64,000 nt of DNA from Tectiglobus sp965224045 (GTDB lineage Bacteria; Pseudomonadota; Alphaproteobacteria; Rhizobiales; Hyphomicrobiaceae): the NCBI GenBank assembly GCA_965224045.1, contig CBDCYD010000014.1:124001-188000 (forward strand), given 5' to 3'. Made by a program: the position numbers and the translations under genes. The notes below the pieces were generated by a model. The model searched no databases and had not been told where the DNA came from. It worked only from the letters and a program-made list of their open reading frames with translations. Of this stretch, positions 52,454 through 60,828 are shown piece after piece. The number at the start of each line of letters is the position of its first letter. Within the stretch, counting starts at the first letter, position 1.

Positions 52454-54046
52454 TCACGGCATCGGCAGGGCTTCATGCTCCTTGTGCATCTCGCCCGACT
52501 CGATGTCGATCTCCATCAACTTGACCCGATAACCCCAGAGGTGGGCGACGTGCAGGAGCGTGCGGTCGCACAGGTTCTTGTCGAGCAAAACGCCATCGCG
52601 GACACGGTGATGGAGGACGAGGCGGCGGTCTCCCGAGAGGTCGGCCGAGACGACCTGGATGTCCGGGTCGCGGACGCCGGTGTCGTACTGCTCGGCGAGC
52701 TTGCGACGGACGTCGCGATAGCCGATTTCGTCGTGAATGGCTTTGACCTGGACGAACGGCGAATCCGAGCGGTCGTGAATGTGGAACAGCCGGAAGTCGC
52801 GGATCAGCTTCGGTGACAGATACTGCTGGATGAAACTGTCGTCGCGAAACTCCGCCCAGGCCTCCTTCAACGTGCCCATGGCATCGCCGTTGCCGGCGAT
52901 GTCAGGGAACCATTCGCGATCCTCCTGCGTCGGCTCCTCGCACATGCGCTTGATGTCGCGCATCATGGCAAAGCCGAGTGCGTATGGGTTCATGCCGGAG
53001 TAGTGGCCGGAATCAAATGAGGGCTGATAGACGACGGAGGAGTGTGAATGCATGAACTCCAGCATTGCACCCTCAGTGATCTGCCCGCGGTCATACAGGG
53101 TGTTGAGAATTTCGTAATGGACGAAGGTGGCGCAGCCCTCGTTCATGACCTTGGTCTGGCGCTGCGGATAGAAATATTGCGCCAGCATACGCACAATGCG
53201 CAGCAGCTCGCGCTTCCAGTCTTCCAGCTTCGGTGCGTGCTTTTCGAGGAAGTAGAGGAGGTTTTCCTGCGGCAAGTTTAGGGCGATCGCCTCTCTTGCA
53301 GCATCGCCGGTCAACTCGCCGCTCGATGACTGCGGCAGTTCAGAGCGCGGAACGGTGCGCCAGATCTCGTTGTAGGTTTCTTCCTCGTGGCGACGGCGGC
53401 GGCGCTCCTTTTCGGCAGCAGAGTCGCGGGTGTGTCGCGGCATGGGATGGCGGGAGATGCCCTGATTCATCAACGCGTGGGCGGAATCAAGCACCATCTC
53501 GACCGTCTCGACGCCGTACTTTTCCTCGCACTCGGCGACGTATTCCTTGGCAAAGGTGAGATAGTCGAGGATCGACGTGGCATCGGTCCACTGTTGGAAA
53601 AGGTAGTTGTTCTTGAAGAAGTGGTTGTGGCCCATGGCGGCGTGCGCCAGCACCAGTGCCTGCATCGTCATGGTGTTTTCTTCCATGATGTAGTTGATGC
53701 AGGGATCGGAATTGATCACCAGTTCATAGGCCAGCGCGCGGGCGCCCTTGCGGTACAGGGCTTCCTCGCGCGCGAAATGCTTGCCGAACGACCAGTGGCG
53801 ATACATGTTCGGCATGCCGATCGAGGCATAGGCATCGAGCATCTGTTCGGCGCGGATGACCTCGATCTGATTGGGATACACGTTGAGGCCCATCTCATCG
53901 ACGCCGATTTCGTGAATCGCATCGTAGGCGCGCTTGACGAGGTCAAACGTCCATTCCGGCCCATCGTAGAGCAGGCCGCCCGGGTGTACGGCAGGTGCCG
54001 CGAGGGCAGCCGGCGGGGCGGTGTCGGTGGCGTTCGGATCGCTCAT
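52454..54046 (-). CDS. spoVR: SpoVR family protein
   Basis: The 530-residue protein shows the SpoVR blocks: GPEWTFDLVKRAYDAIHEIG, DAYASIGMPNMYRHWSFGK, INSDPCINYIMEENTMTMQ and HGGFxH-like His clusters, then YNEIWRTVP. In Bacillus SpoVR acts in spore cortex formation; in non-sporulating bacteria the homolog YcgB belongs to a stress operon with prkA and yeaH. It is last of the three genes here, 30 bp after the yeaH gene, which supports that role. Confidence 0.95.
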   Translation of the reverse strand: MSDPNATDTAPPAALAAPAVHPGGLLYDGPEWTFDLVKRAYDAIHEIGVDEMGLNVYPNQIEVIRAEQMLDAYASIGMPNMYRHWSFGKHFAREEALYRKGARALAYELVINSDPCINYIMEENTMTMQALVLAHAAMGHNHFFKNNYLFQQWTDATSILDYLTFAKEYVAECEEKYGVETVEMVLDSAHALMNQGISRHPMPRHTRDSAAEKERRRRRHEEETYNEIWRTVPRSELPQSSSGELTGDAAREAIALNLPQENLLYFLEKHAPKLEDWKRELLRIVRMLAQYFYPQRQTKVMNEGCATFVHYEILNTLYDRGQITEGAMLEFMHSHSSVVYQPSFDSGHYSGMNPYALGFAMMRDIKRMCEEPTQEDREWFPDIAGNGDAMGTLKEAWAEFRDDSFIQQYLSPKLIRDFRLFHIHDRSDSPFVQVKAIHDEIGYRDVRRKLAEQYDTGVRDPDIQVVSADLSGDRRLVLHHRVRDGVLLDKNLCDRTLLHVAHLWGYRVKLMEIDIESGEMHKEHEALPMP

Positions 54047-54076
54047 TCTTCATGTCACCCTGATCACGGCAGCTGC

Positions 54077-55351
54077 CTATTGCGACGCCGCGAAGAGATC
54101 GCGGAAGACCGGGTATATCTCGCCGGGGCTCGAGACGCGCCGCATGGCGAAGTTGGGATGCTCGCCGGTGAGTTCATCGTAGCCCGACCAGACGACGGAC
54201 AGGAAGGGTGCAATCTGCTCGTCCGAAAAAACCTCGATATAGGCGTAGTACTGGCAGAGCGGCAGGATCTCGCTCTGCAGCATCGACATACAGCGCTCCA
54301 TGTCGTCGTCGAAATTGTGCCCGTCGGAGGCCTGCGCGGCGTAGATGTTCCAATCGTCCACCGGATAACGGTCGCGGATGACGCGGAGCATTTCATCAAG
54401 GGCCGAAGAAATCACCGTGCCGCCGGTTTCGGTGGCGCGGAAGAACGTGTCTTCGTCGACCTCCTGTGCCGAAGTGGTGTGGCGGATGAAGACGATGTCG
54501 ACTTCGTTGTAGTGGCGCTTCAGGAACAGGTGCAGCAGCATGAAGAACCGCTTCGAGAGATCCTTCAGGTCTTCCGTCATCGAGGCAGAGACATCCATCA
54601 GGCAGAACATCACTGCCTGGGTTTTCGGACGCGGGCGATGTTCGGTGCGGTTATATCTGAGGTCGATGGGATCAATGAAGGCAACGACCTTGCGCAGGTG
54701 TTCGAGATGGCGCAGACGGCCGCGCAACTCGGCAAGCGCGACCTCGTTGGGCGGATCCTTGGCTTCTTCGACCGCGATCTCGGCCGTGATCTCGTCGATC
54801 TCGTCCTGGCTCGGACGGCGCAGCGCGATGCGGCGGGCGAGCGAGTTGCGCATGGTGCGCACGTGATTCATCTTGGCCGGCGGACCATCCGTCATGAAAC
54901 CGGCGCGGTAGGGTTCCGGCGACTTCAGATTCTTGAGCTTGGCCTTGACGAGGTTGGGCAGGGCAAGGTCTTCGAAGAAGATGTCGAGGAACTCCTCGCG
55001 GGTCAGCGAAAAGACGAAATCGTCCTCGCCTTCGCCCTGGTTGGAGCCCTTTCGCCCGCGCCCGCCGCCGCCCTGCTCGGGCTTGCGGATAACATCGCCG
55101 GAGGTGAACTCCTTGTTGCCGGGCAGCACCTGGTCGCGGCTGCCGGAATCACGACCGAGGCCGAAGGTCGGCTCGCGCAGCGACTTCGTGCGGATGCGCA
55201 CGTTCTCGCCACCGTCGACGTCGGCAACCTTACGCCGCTTCAGCGAATCCTGAACCGCCTCGCGAATCTCGGCCTTGGCGCGGCGCAGGAAGCGCTGGCG
55301 ATTGCCGAGGCTCTTGGCCTTGGGATTGAGACGGCGGTCGACGATGTGCAT
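54077..55351 (-). CDS. yeaH: YeaH/YhbH family (DUF444) protein with von Willebrand A domain
   Basis: The 424-residue protein has a basic N-terminal region with a Gly-rich linker (QGGGGRGRKG) and a C-terminal vWA domain whose MIDAS motif DVSAS is at 253-257 (LMDVSASM). Such proteins are linked to the PrkA kinase and SpoVR in a conserved operon and may present or regulate the kinase. It lies between prkA and spoVR. Confidence 0.95.
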   Translation of the reverse strand: MHIVDRRLNPKAKSLGNRQRFLRRAKAEIREAVQDSLKRRKVADVDGGENVRIRTKSLREPTFGLGRDSGSRDQVLPGNKEFTSGDVIRKPEQGGGGRGRKGSNQGEGEDDFVFSLTREEFLDIFFEDLALPNLVKAKLKNLKSPEPYRAGFMTDGPPAKMNHVRTMRNSLARRIALRRPSQDEIDEITAEIAVEEAKDPPNEVALAELRGRLRHLEHLRKVVAFIDPIDLRYNRTEHRPRPKTQAVMFCLMDVSASMTEDLKDLSKRFFMLLHLFLKRHYNEVDIVFIRHTTSAQEVDEDTFFRATETGGTVISSALDEMLRVIRDRYPVDDWNIYAAQASDGHNFDDDMERCMSMLQSEILPLCQYYAYIEVFSDEQIAPFLSVVWSGYDELTGEHPNFAMRRVSSPGEIYPVFRDLFAASQ

Positions 55352-55451
55352 GCTGTTCGTGCCTTGGCTTCTTCCACTTCTCCTCTCCCTCCCCCGGCAA
55401 CGGAGGGAGGGACTTCAGTCCACACCGCTCAGTAACTCGCGGTCGCACGCG

Positions 55452-57398
55452 TTAGCCGGACTTTTTCACGCGCATGTACCATTCGACCAGACGCCGGACT
55501 TGGCGCGGGGTGTAGCCGCGCGCGACCATGCGCTGGACGAACTCCTCGTGTTTCTTCTCGGTTTCGCCGTCCTGCTTGGCGCCGAACGAGATCACGGGGA
55601 GCAGGTCTTCGACCTGGGAGAACATGCGCTTTTCGATGACGTCGCGGATCTTTTCGTAGCTCGTCCAACTTGGATTCTTGCCGCCGTTCTTGGCGCGGGC
55701 GCGCAGCGAGAACTTGACGACCTCGTAACGGAAGTCCTTCGGGTTGGCGATGCCGGCCGGTTTCTCGACCTTGGAGAGTTCCTGGTCGAGAATCTGGCGG
55801 CTCATGAGCTGACCGGTGTCGGGGTCCTTGAAGTCCTGGTCCTCGATCCAGGCATCGGCATAGGCGACATAGCGGTCGAACAGGTTCTGGCCGAAGTCGT
55901 GGTAACTTTCGAGGTAGGCCTTCTGGATCTCGTTGCCGATGAATTCGGCATAGCGCGGTGCCAGTTCCTCCTTGATGAACTCGACGTAGCGATCTTCGGT
56001 TTCTTCCGGCAGTTGCTCGCGGCGGATCGCCTGCTCCAGCACATACATCAGATGGACCGGATCGGCTGCAACCTCGTTGGTGTCGTAGTTGAAGGTCTCC
56101 GACATCACTTTGTAGGCAAAGCGGGTCGAGGTGCCGTCCATGCCCTCGTTGATGCCTGCCGCGTCGCGGTATTCCTGTATCGTCTTGGCGTGCGGATCGG
56201 TGTCTTTCAGGCTTTCACCGTCGTAGACGCGCATCTTGGAGAACGAGGAAGAGTTTTCGTGCTCCTTGAGGCGGGTGAGGACCGAGAACTGGGCCAGCAT
56301 CTCGAGCGTGCCGGGTGCACACGGTGCTTGGAAGACCTCGCTGGTGGAGAGCAGCTTTTCATAGATCTTCTTTTCATCGGACACGCGCAGGCAATAGGGC
56401 ACCTGGATGACACAGATGCGATCGAGGAAGGCCTCGTTGTTCTTGTTCGAACGGAAGGACTGCCACTCGCTCTCGTTGGAGTGTGCGATGATCATGCCCT
56501 GGTAGGGCAGCGCACCGACGTTTTCGGTGCCGACGTAGGTGCCGTCCTGGGTTGCGGTGAGCAACGGGTGCAGCATCTTGATCGGCGCCTTGAACATTTC
56601 GACGAACTCGAGCAGGCCCTGGGTGGTGCGATTGAGGCCACCCGAATAGGAATAGGCATCAGCGTCGTTCTGACCGAAGAACTCGAGCTTGCGGATATCC
56701 ACCTTGCCGACAAGCGAGGAGATGTCCTGGTTGTTCTCGTCGCCGGGTTCGGTCTTGGTGACGCAGATCTGGCGCAGGCGCGAGGGGTGAATCTTGACGA
56801 CCGTGAACTTGGAAATGTCACCGCCGAACTCGTCAAGCCGCTTGACCGCCCACGGACTCATGCGTCCGGTGAGTTTGCGCCCGGGGATGTTGTATTTTTC
56901 CTCGAGAGCCTGGCCCATCGTATTGGGGTCGAACAGGCCAAGCGGGCTTTCGAAGATCGGGCTGACCTCGTCACCGGCCTTGAGGACATAAACCGGACAG
57001 ACCTCCATCAGCTCCTTAAGACGCTCGGCCAGAGACGACTTGCCGCCGCCAACGGGGCCAAGGAGATAGAGAATCTGCTTGCGCTCCTCGAGGCCCTGGG
57101 CGGCGTGGCGGAAGAAACCGACAATTCGCTCGATGGTTTCCTCAAGGCCGTAGAAGTCCTTGAACGCCGGATAGACCTTGATGGTCCGGTTCTGGAAGAT
57201 GCGCCCAAAACGGGTGTCCTTGGAGGTGTCGATCATTTCCGGTTCGCCAATCGCCGTAATCATGCGTTCGGCAGCGCCGGCATACATCGACGGGTCTGTC
57301 TTGCAGGCCTCCAGGTATTCTTTCAGCGAGAGCTCCGACTGCTTCTGTCGATCGTAGCCCTGCGCATAGATCTCGAATAATTCGTCTGCGGTCGTCAT
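55452..57398 (-). CDS. prkA: PrkA serine protein kinase (AAA-type)
   Basis: The 648-residue protein has the PrkA AAA domain with Walker A LGPVGGGKSS (GPVGGGKS at 114-121) and the C-terminal PrkA kinase-type region (KVYPAFKDFYGLEETIERIVGFF earlier, IHPSRLRQICVTKTEPGD and EFIKEELAPRYAEFIGNEI later). It is a Ser kinase or protease-like AAA protein induced under nutrient stress. It is first in the prkA-yeaH-spoVR operon. The 498-bp gap upstream should hold its promoter. Confidence 0.96.
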   Translation of the reverse strand: MTTADELFEIYAQGYDRQKQSELSLKEYLEACKTDPSMYAGAAERMITAIGEPEMIDTSKDTRFGRIFQNRTIKVYPAFKDFYGLEETIERIVGFFRHAAQGLEERKQILYLLGPVGGGKSSLAERLKELMEVCPVYVLKAGDEVSPIFESPLGLFDPNTMGQALEEKYNIPGRKLTGRMSPWAVKRLDEFGGDISKFTVVKIHPSRLRQICVTKTEPGDENNQDISSLVGKVDIRKLEFFGQNDADAYSYSGGLNRTTQGLLEFVEMFKAPIKMLHPLLTATQDGTYVGTENVGALPYQGMIIAHSNESEWQSFRSNKNNEAFLDRICVIQVPYCLRVSDEKKIYEKLLSTSEVFQAPCAPGTLEMLAQFSVLTRLKEHENSSSFSKMRVYDGESLKDTDPHAKTIQEYRDAAGINEGMDGTSTRFAYKVMSETFNYDTNEVAADPVHLMYVLEQAIRREQLPEETEDRYVEFIKEELAPRYAEFIGNEIQKAYLESYHDFGQNLFDRYVAYADAWIEDQDFKDPDTGQLMSRQILDQELSKVEKPAGIANPKDFRYEVVKFSLRARAKNGGKNPSWTSYEKIRDVIEKRMFSQVEDLLPVISFGAKQDGETEKKHEEFVQRMVARGYTPRQVRRLVEWYMRVKKSG

Positions 57399-57896
57399 TG
57401 ATCTTTCTCGCTTGCGGGTTCAAGCCATGTGCATCGCCTCGGCCACACGGACATCACTCTATTGAACGTGGTTGCTGGACGCTTCGATCACAAGCAGCAA
57501 CTACCGCTTCCGCGGGCGTTCGCGCGAGTGCGGTCATGCTACCACGTCAATCCCTTAACGACCCGCAACTTCTATTGGACCTCGGTTGCAATCGTTTTTG
57601 AGTGAGTCCCGGCAACATCAATGATGTCGGCCAGATCGGGCGGAACTGAGCCGTTCGGAAGGCAAAACTCGAAATTTGTACAAGCTGTTTATTCCAAAGA
57701 ATAAAATCTGAGCCTTGTAATCAATTTCCAGAACATAACCCGGTTCGGAAGAGGCGCTGATTCGGCAATGTGTCATCACGGTGAGAGAACATTGGCCAAG
57801 AAGAATCTGGACTTTGTTCACGAATGTTTGACACCTGCGGGCTGACCGAACAAACCGAATTGTCCGTGCCAAGCCCGCAGCCGACGGATCGATCGG
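57399..57896. other. 498-bp region between prkA and the cyclase-like regulator
   Basis: The prkA promoter should lie here. The part from 57650 to 57760 is AT-richer than the surroundings. Next to the end of the cyclase-like gene, CTGCGGGCT (57835-57843) and AGCCCGCAG (57872-57880) form a 9-bp inverted repeat with a 28-base loop that could be a weak terminator for it. I see no gene and no EcfG-type (GGAAC-N-cGTT) promoter. Confidence 0.4.
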
Positions 57897-60083
57897 CTAC
57901 GGGCGCATGAGACGATGGCGCTCCTTGGCGACGGCAGTGATGAGCTTCGCCAAACGCATTCGCGCCGCCGCGCTGGCGGCGTCTTCCAGCCGTGCCACCG
58001 CGCCGCACAAGTCTCCGTTTGCACGGAGAACCTTGGCAGCGCACAGCAGCAAGCCGGGTTCGAAGAGGCGGATGCCGGTCTGTTCCAGGCAGTCAAATCC
58101 TACCGCGACCTCGCGTGCCGCGCGGTCCGGCTGCTCCAGACGCAAGCAGGCTTCGGCCGTCCAGGTAAAGGCGAGCGGCAGCACCTGGCGCGCACCTGTG
58201 GCGCTGTAGCGTTGCGTTGCAGCATGGAGCGCGCCGATCGCGCGACCGGGATCGGTTTGCACTAACGGGCCTGCATTCATGATGTCGGCCCACGCGATCC
58301 AGTAGGGTAAAGCGTGGCGGCGCGAGACGGCACTTGCAACGAGCCGCATGGCGGCGGCTTCGCGATCGTCAGGCAACAACGCGTAGGCGAGACTGAGCAC
58401 ACCGGTGACGTGCGCAGTCGTGTGGGCGTGTCCAACAAGGACTGCGCGTTGCTGCGCGCGGTATGCGAAATCGCGCGCAGCATCAGCACGGCCCAACAGT
58501 GCGTTGGTCAACGCTAGGTGGGCACAGGCCAAAGCGCATTGATCGGAGCCGTACAGAAACCGCAGGCGTGTGTGCCGGTCCGGGCTGAACAGCTGCAGCG
58601 TCTTGCGCAGGTGGAATTCGGCACAGCCCAGATTGCCGAGAAGCAACTCCGTCAATCCGGTCATGCGGTGAGCGAGCATCGCCTGTTGCTCGTCATCGGC
58701 TTTGGTGGCCAAGGTCATGAGTTGCCGGCTCGCAGACAATGCCTCACTCATTTGTCCACGCGTCAGATGGACCCCGAGCATGCCCCATACAGCGTCGAAC
58801 GTCGGCGACGCGCGGCCCGGATCTTCCGTCGATGATGCTTGGAGACAATGACGGTAGGTCGCCGCCACCTCAGGCGCAGCGTTGCCCTTGACCGTGGCGA
58901 GTTGCGTGCCAAGCATGCGGCACATTTCCGTCCAATGCGCACGCGGTATCGGATCCTCGGCGGTGCGCAACTCGCGGTAAGCCGTCGTGAGCAGCGCGAC
59001 GGCGTCGTTGGGCGTGCTGCGCACAACGGCGTCCATAGCCGCAATGCGCCACCACTGGGCTGCTTGAACCGTGCAGTTGGCCGCAGCAAAATGAGTCGCG
59101 ACAGCGATTGCCGCGGCGCGATCATGGGCGCGCGCACCAGCGAAATTCGCGAGCAGATTGGCGGCGTCGCGATGGAGGCTGGCCCGCACAGATTGCGGCA
59201 GCGCCTGGTAGGCAGCGTGGTGCATCGCGGTTGAGCGAAATGCGAAGCGGTTCGCAGGTGCATGTCCGATCGGTTCGATCAACTGGGCATCGCAAAGCCG
59301 CTCAACGATCGGAATGATGGAATCGCGATCAGCCGAAATGAGACCGGCAAGCACTTCCAGATCAAACTCGATGCCAATGACTGCAGCCACGCTCAACAGG
59401 CGGCGCGAGCGGCCAAGACCGACAAAAGCGCGTACCGCCTCGCGCGTAGCATCCGGATTTTCGGTTGCCTGGTTATTCGCCGACCGCTCCGAGCTGAAAC
59501 CGGTGACGCCAGCGCGCTGAACGTTCAAGTCATGCGGGAATGGCGCGATCCGAACCTCACCTGGGGATGCAAACGCTTGACATAGAATCAACTCCTCGAT
59601 CGGCCCGGTTATATAGTCGGCAGAGGTGCAGCCGGTGCTGCGATAGTCCGGCAGGCTGACCCAGCCAGCCGCCAAACCCGCACTGAACGCCACGTTATTC
59701 CACTGGCGCGATGTGAGAGATTCGGCCAGACGATGGGCCTCGATCAACGTCGCATCGCCAGACCAATGCCACGCAATCAGTAAACCGTGCGACAGCGGCG
59801 TGACGAACCTGCCTTCCGGTACGTGGCTCGCCGTCTTGACGCGACGATGCAGTTCCAAGGCGGCCCGCCGCAGACGCTCGGCGCTATCGGCAGGGTTAGC
59901 CCGTGTGCTCGTGGCGCGGGACGCGTATGCCGGGGCCAGGTAGGCGAGCACCAGCGGCCTGCACTCGCAACGGCCGATCTTGCGATCGAGCCATTCAAGT
60001 GCAAATTCGCAGGCAGGGGCATCGCGCGCGCTGGTGAGCCCGCGTCCATTGCCCCAGTGTTGTGCAGTTGTGGTGCCGGGCAA
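57897..60083 (-). CDS. decayed cyclase/ATPase/TPR-type regulator
   Basis: The 728-residue protein looks like a shortened class-III cyclase-AAA-TPR regulator. Residues 40-185 align with a cyclase homology domain (RPLVLAYLAP, GLLIAWHWSGD, GLAAGWVSL, FASPGEVRIAP), but both metal Asp residues and the Asn/Arg catalytic pair are gone. Residues 228-312 match the winged helix that follows the AAA domain in this class (LLSVAAVIGIEFDLEVLAG, FRSTAMHHAAYQALP), yet the P-loop domain itself is missing. TPR-like helices fill 320-728. It probably no longer makes cAMP or uses ATP. It lies 130 bp downstream of soxG. Confidence 0.8.
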   Translation of the reverse strand: MPGTTTAQHWGNGRGLTSARDAPACEFALEWLDRKIGRCECRPLVLAYLAPAYASRATSTRANPADSAERLRRAALELHRRVKTASHVPEGRFVTPLSHGLLIAWHWSGDATLIEAHRLAESLTSRQWNNVAFSAGLAAGWVSLPDYRSTGCTSADYITGPIEELILCQAFASPGEVRIAPFPHDLNVQRAGVTGFSSERSANNQATENPDATREAVRAFVGLGRSRRLLSVAAVIGIEFDLEVLAGLISADRDSIIPIVERLCDAQLIEPIGHAPANRFAFRSTAMHHAAYQALPQSVRASLHRDAANLLANFAGARAHDRAAAIAVATHFAAANCTVQAAQWWRIAAMDAVVRSTPNDAVALLTTAYRELRTAEDPIPRAHWTEMCRMLGTQLATVKGNAAPEVAATYRHCLQASSTEDPGRASPTFDAVWGMLGVHLTRGQMSEALSASRQLMTLATKADDEQQAMLAHRMTGLTELLLGNLGCAEFHLRKTLQLFSPDRHTRLRFLYGSDQCALACAHLALTNALLGRADAARDFAYRAQQRAVLVGHAHTTAHVTGVLSLAYALLPDDREAAAMRLVASAVSRRHALPYWIAWADIMNAGPLVQTDPGRAIGALHAATQRYSATGARQVLPLAFTWTAEACLRLEQPDRAAREVAVGFDCLEQTGIRLFEPGLLLCAAKVLRANGDLCGAVARLEDAASAAARMRLAKLITAVAKERHRLMRP

Positions 60084-60095
60084 TCTGGCTCTCCC

Positions 60096-60115
60096 GGATG
60101 TGTTTCTCTACATCC
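60096..60115. promoter_or_regulatory. short inverted repeat before the cyclase-like gene
   Basis: GGATGT (60096-60101) and ACATCC (60110-60115) lie about 13 bp upstream of the start codon, with an 8-base spacer. A leader hairpin or operator is possible. Confidence 0.25.
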
Positions 60116-60212
60116 AGGGCACATCAGTCCAATTTCTATTCAGTTAAGTGATAAATGTTTGCAGCAGTTTGCGCGCTTAACGCTGAATTGAGCGTTGCAC
60201 GGTCGTTCGAAA

Positions 60213-60824
60213 TCAGCCCGGTGAGATTGCAATTCCGTTTAGCATGGCGGTATCCCGAATAAACGCGTCCGTATAGCGAGCGAACGAGCGCCAACATTCA
60301 AGCCGGAACCGATCAGGCTCGGCCTGGCGGGCGAGGATAACTTCCACCTTGGCGAACACCGTGCGTGTCGCGGTGCCCGGCGGAAAGCATGAAACGTCAA
60401 GATCGAGCGGGCAACCTGCGTTAAGGACATCGGCGGCGGCTTCACCTGCAAGCACAAACGCGACCTGGCGATCGGAAACATCCGTCAATGCATGGGCCGT
60501 GCCGGCGAGGGCGGCGTCGAGGTCTGCGGTTGTCGGCGAAGAGGGGGCAGCACCAATGAGCAGCCACTCGTCCGGACCAAGCCGCAACGACAGGTTGGCT
60601 GTTCCTGTTACCGTATTGATCGACTGGGCGATTTCAAAGCCGGCAACATCCGAAAGGCCGTCCGCGGCGTGCCGTTTGAGGCGCAGGGACCAGCGCGAAG
60701 CCGGCGGGAGGACGGTGAACGCCAGTTGCCGATCTGCCTCGGCGGGTGGCGTTGTCACGTCAACGGCGCGCGTCGTTGCCGGAACGATCATCGTTCGTGA
60801 GAGCGGGGTGCGCGTGTCGGACAT
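60213..60824 (-). CDS. soxG: sarcosine oxidase gamma subunit
   Basis: The 203-residue protein matches SoxG: SRWSLRLKRHA, TANLSLRLGPDEWLLIG, and a C-terminal block with FAKVEVILARQAEPDRFRLE and SFARYTDAFI. SoxG is a small structural subunit of the heterotetrameric enzyme that demethylates sarcosine to glycine with 5,10-methylene-THF. Its ATG lies four bases after the soxA stop codon, and its ribosome site (GAAGGAAG) sits inside the soxA end. Confidence 0.93.
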   Translation of the reverse strand: MSDTRTPLSRTMIVPATTRAVDVTTPPAEADRQLAFTVLPPASRWSLRLKRHAADGLSDVAGFEIAQSINTVTGTANLSLRLGPDEWLLIGAAPSSPTTADLDAALAGTAHALTDVSDRQVAFVLAGEAAADVLNAGCPLDLDVSCFPPGTATRTVFAKVEVILARQAEPDRFRLECWRSFARYTDAFIRDTAMLNGIAISPG

Positions 60825-60828
60825 GGCG

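Noticed and set aside
53387..55435. A 682-codon open frame on the plus strand across yeaH and spoVR
   Set aside because: It is antisense to two well-recognised genes and has the Val/Leu/Arg/Gly-rich composition of a GC-rich shadow frame.
55275..57380. A 701-codon plus-strand open frame across prkA
   Set aside because: It is the antisense shadow of prkA; no domain can be recognised in it.
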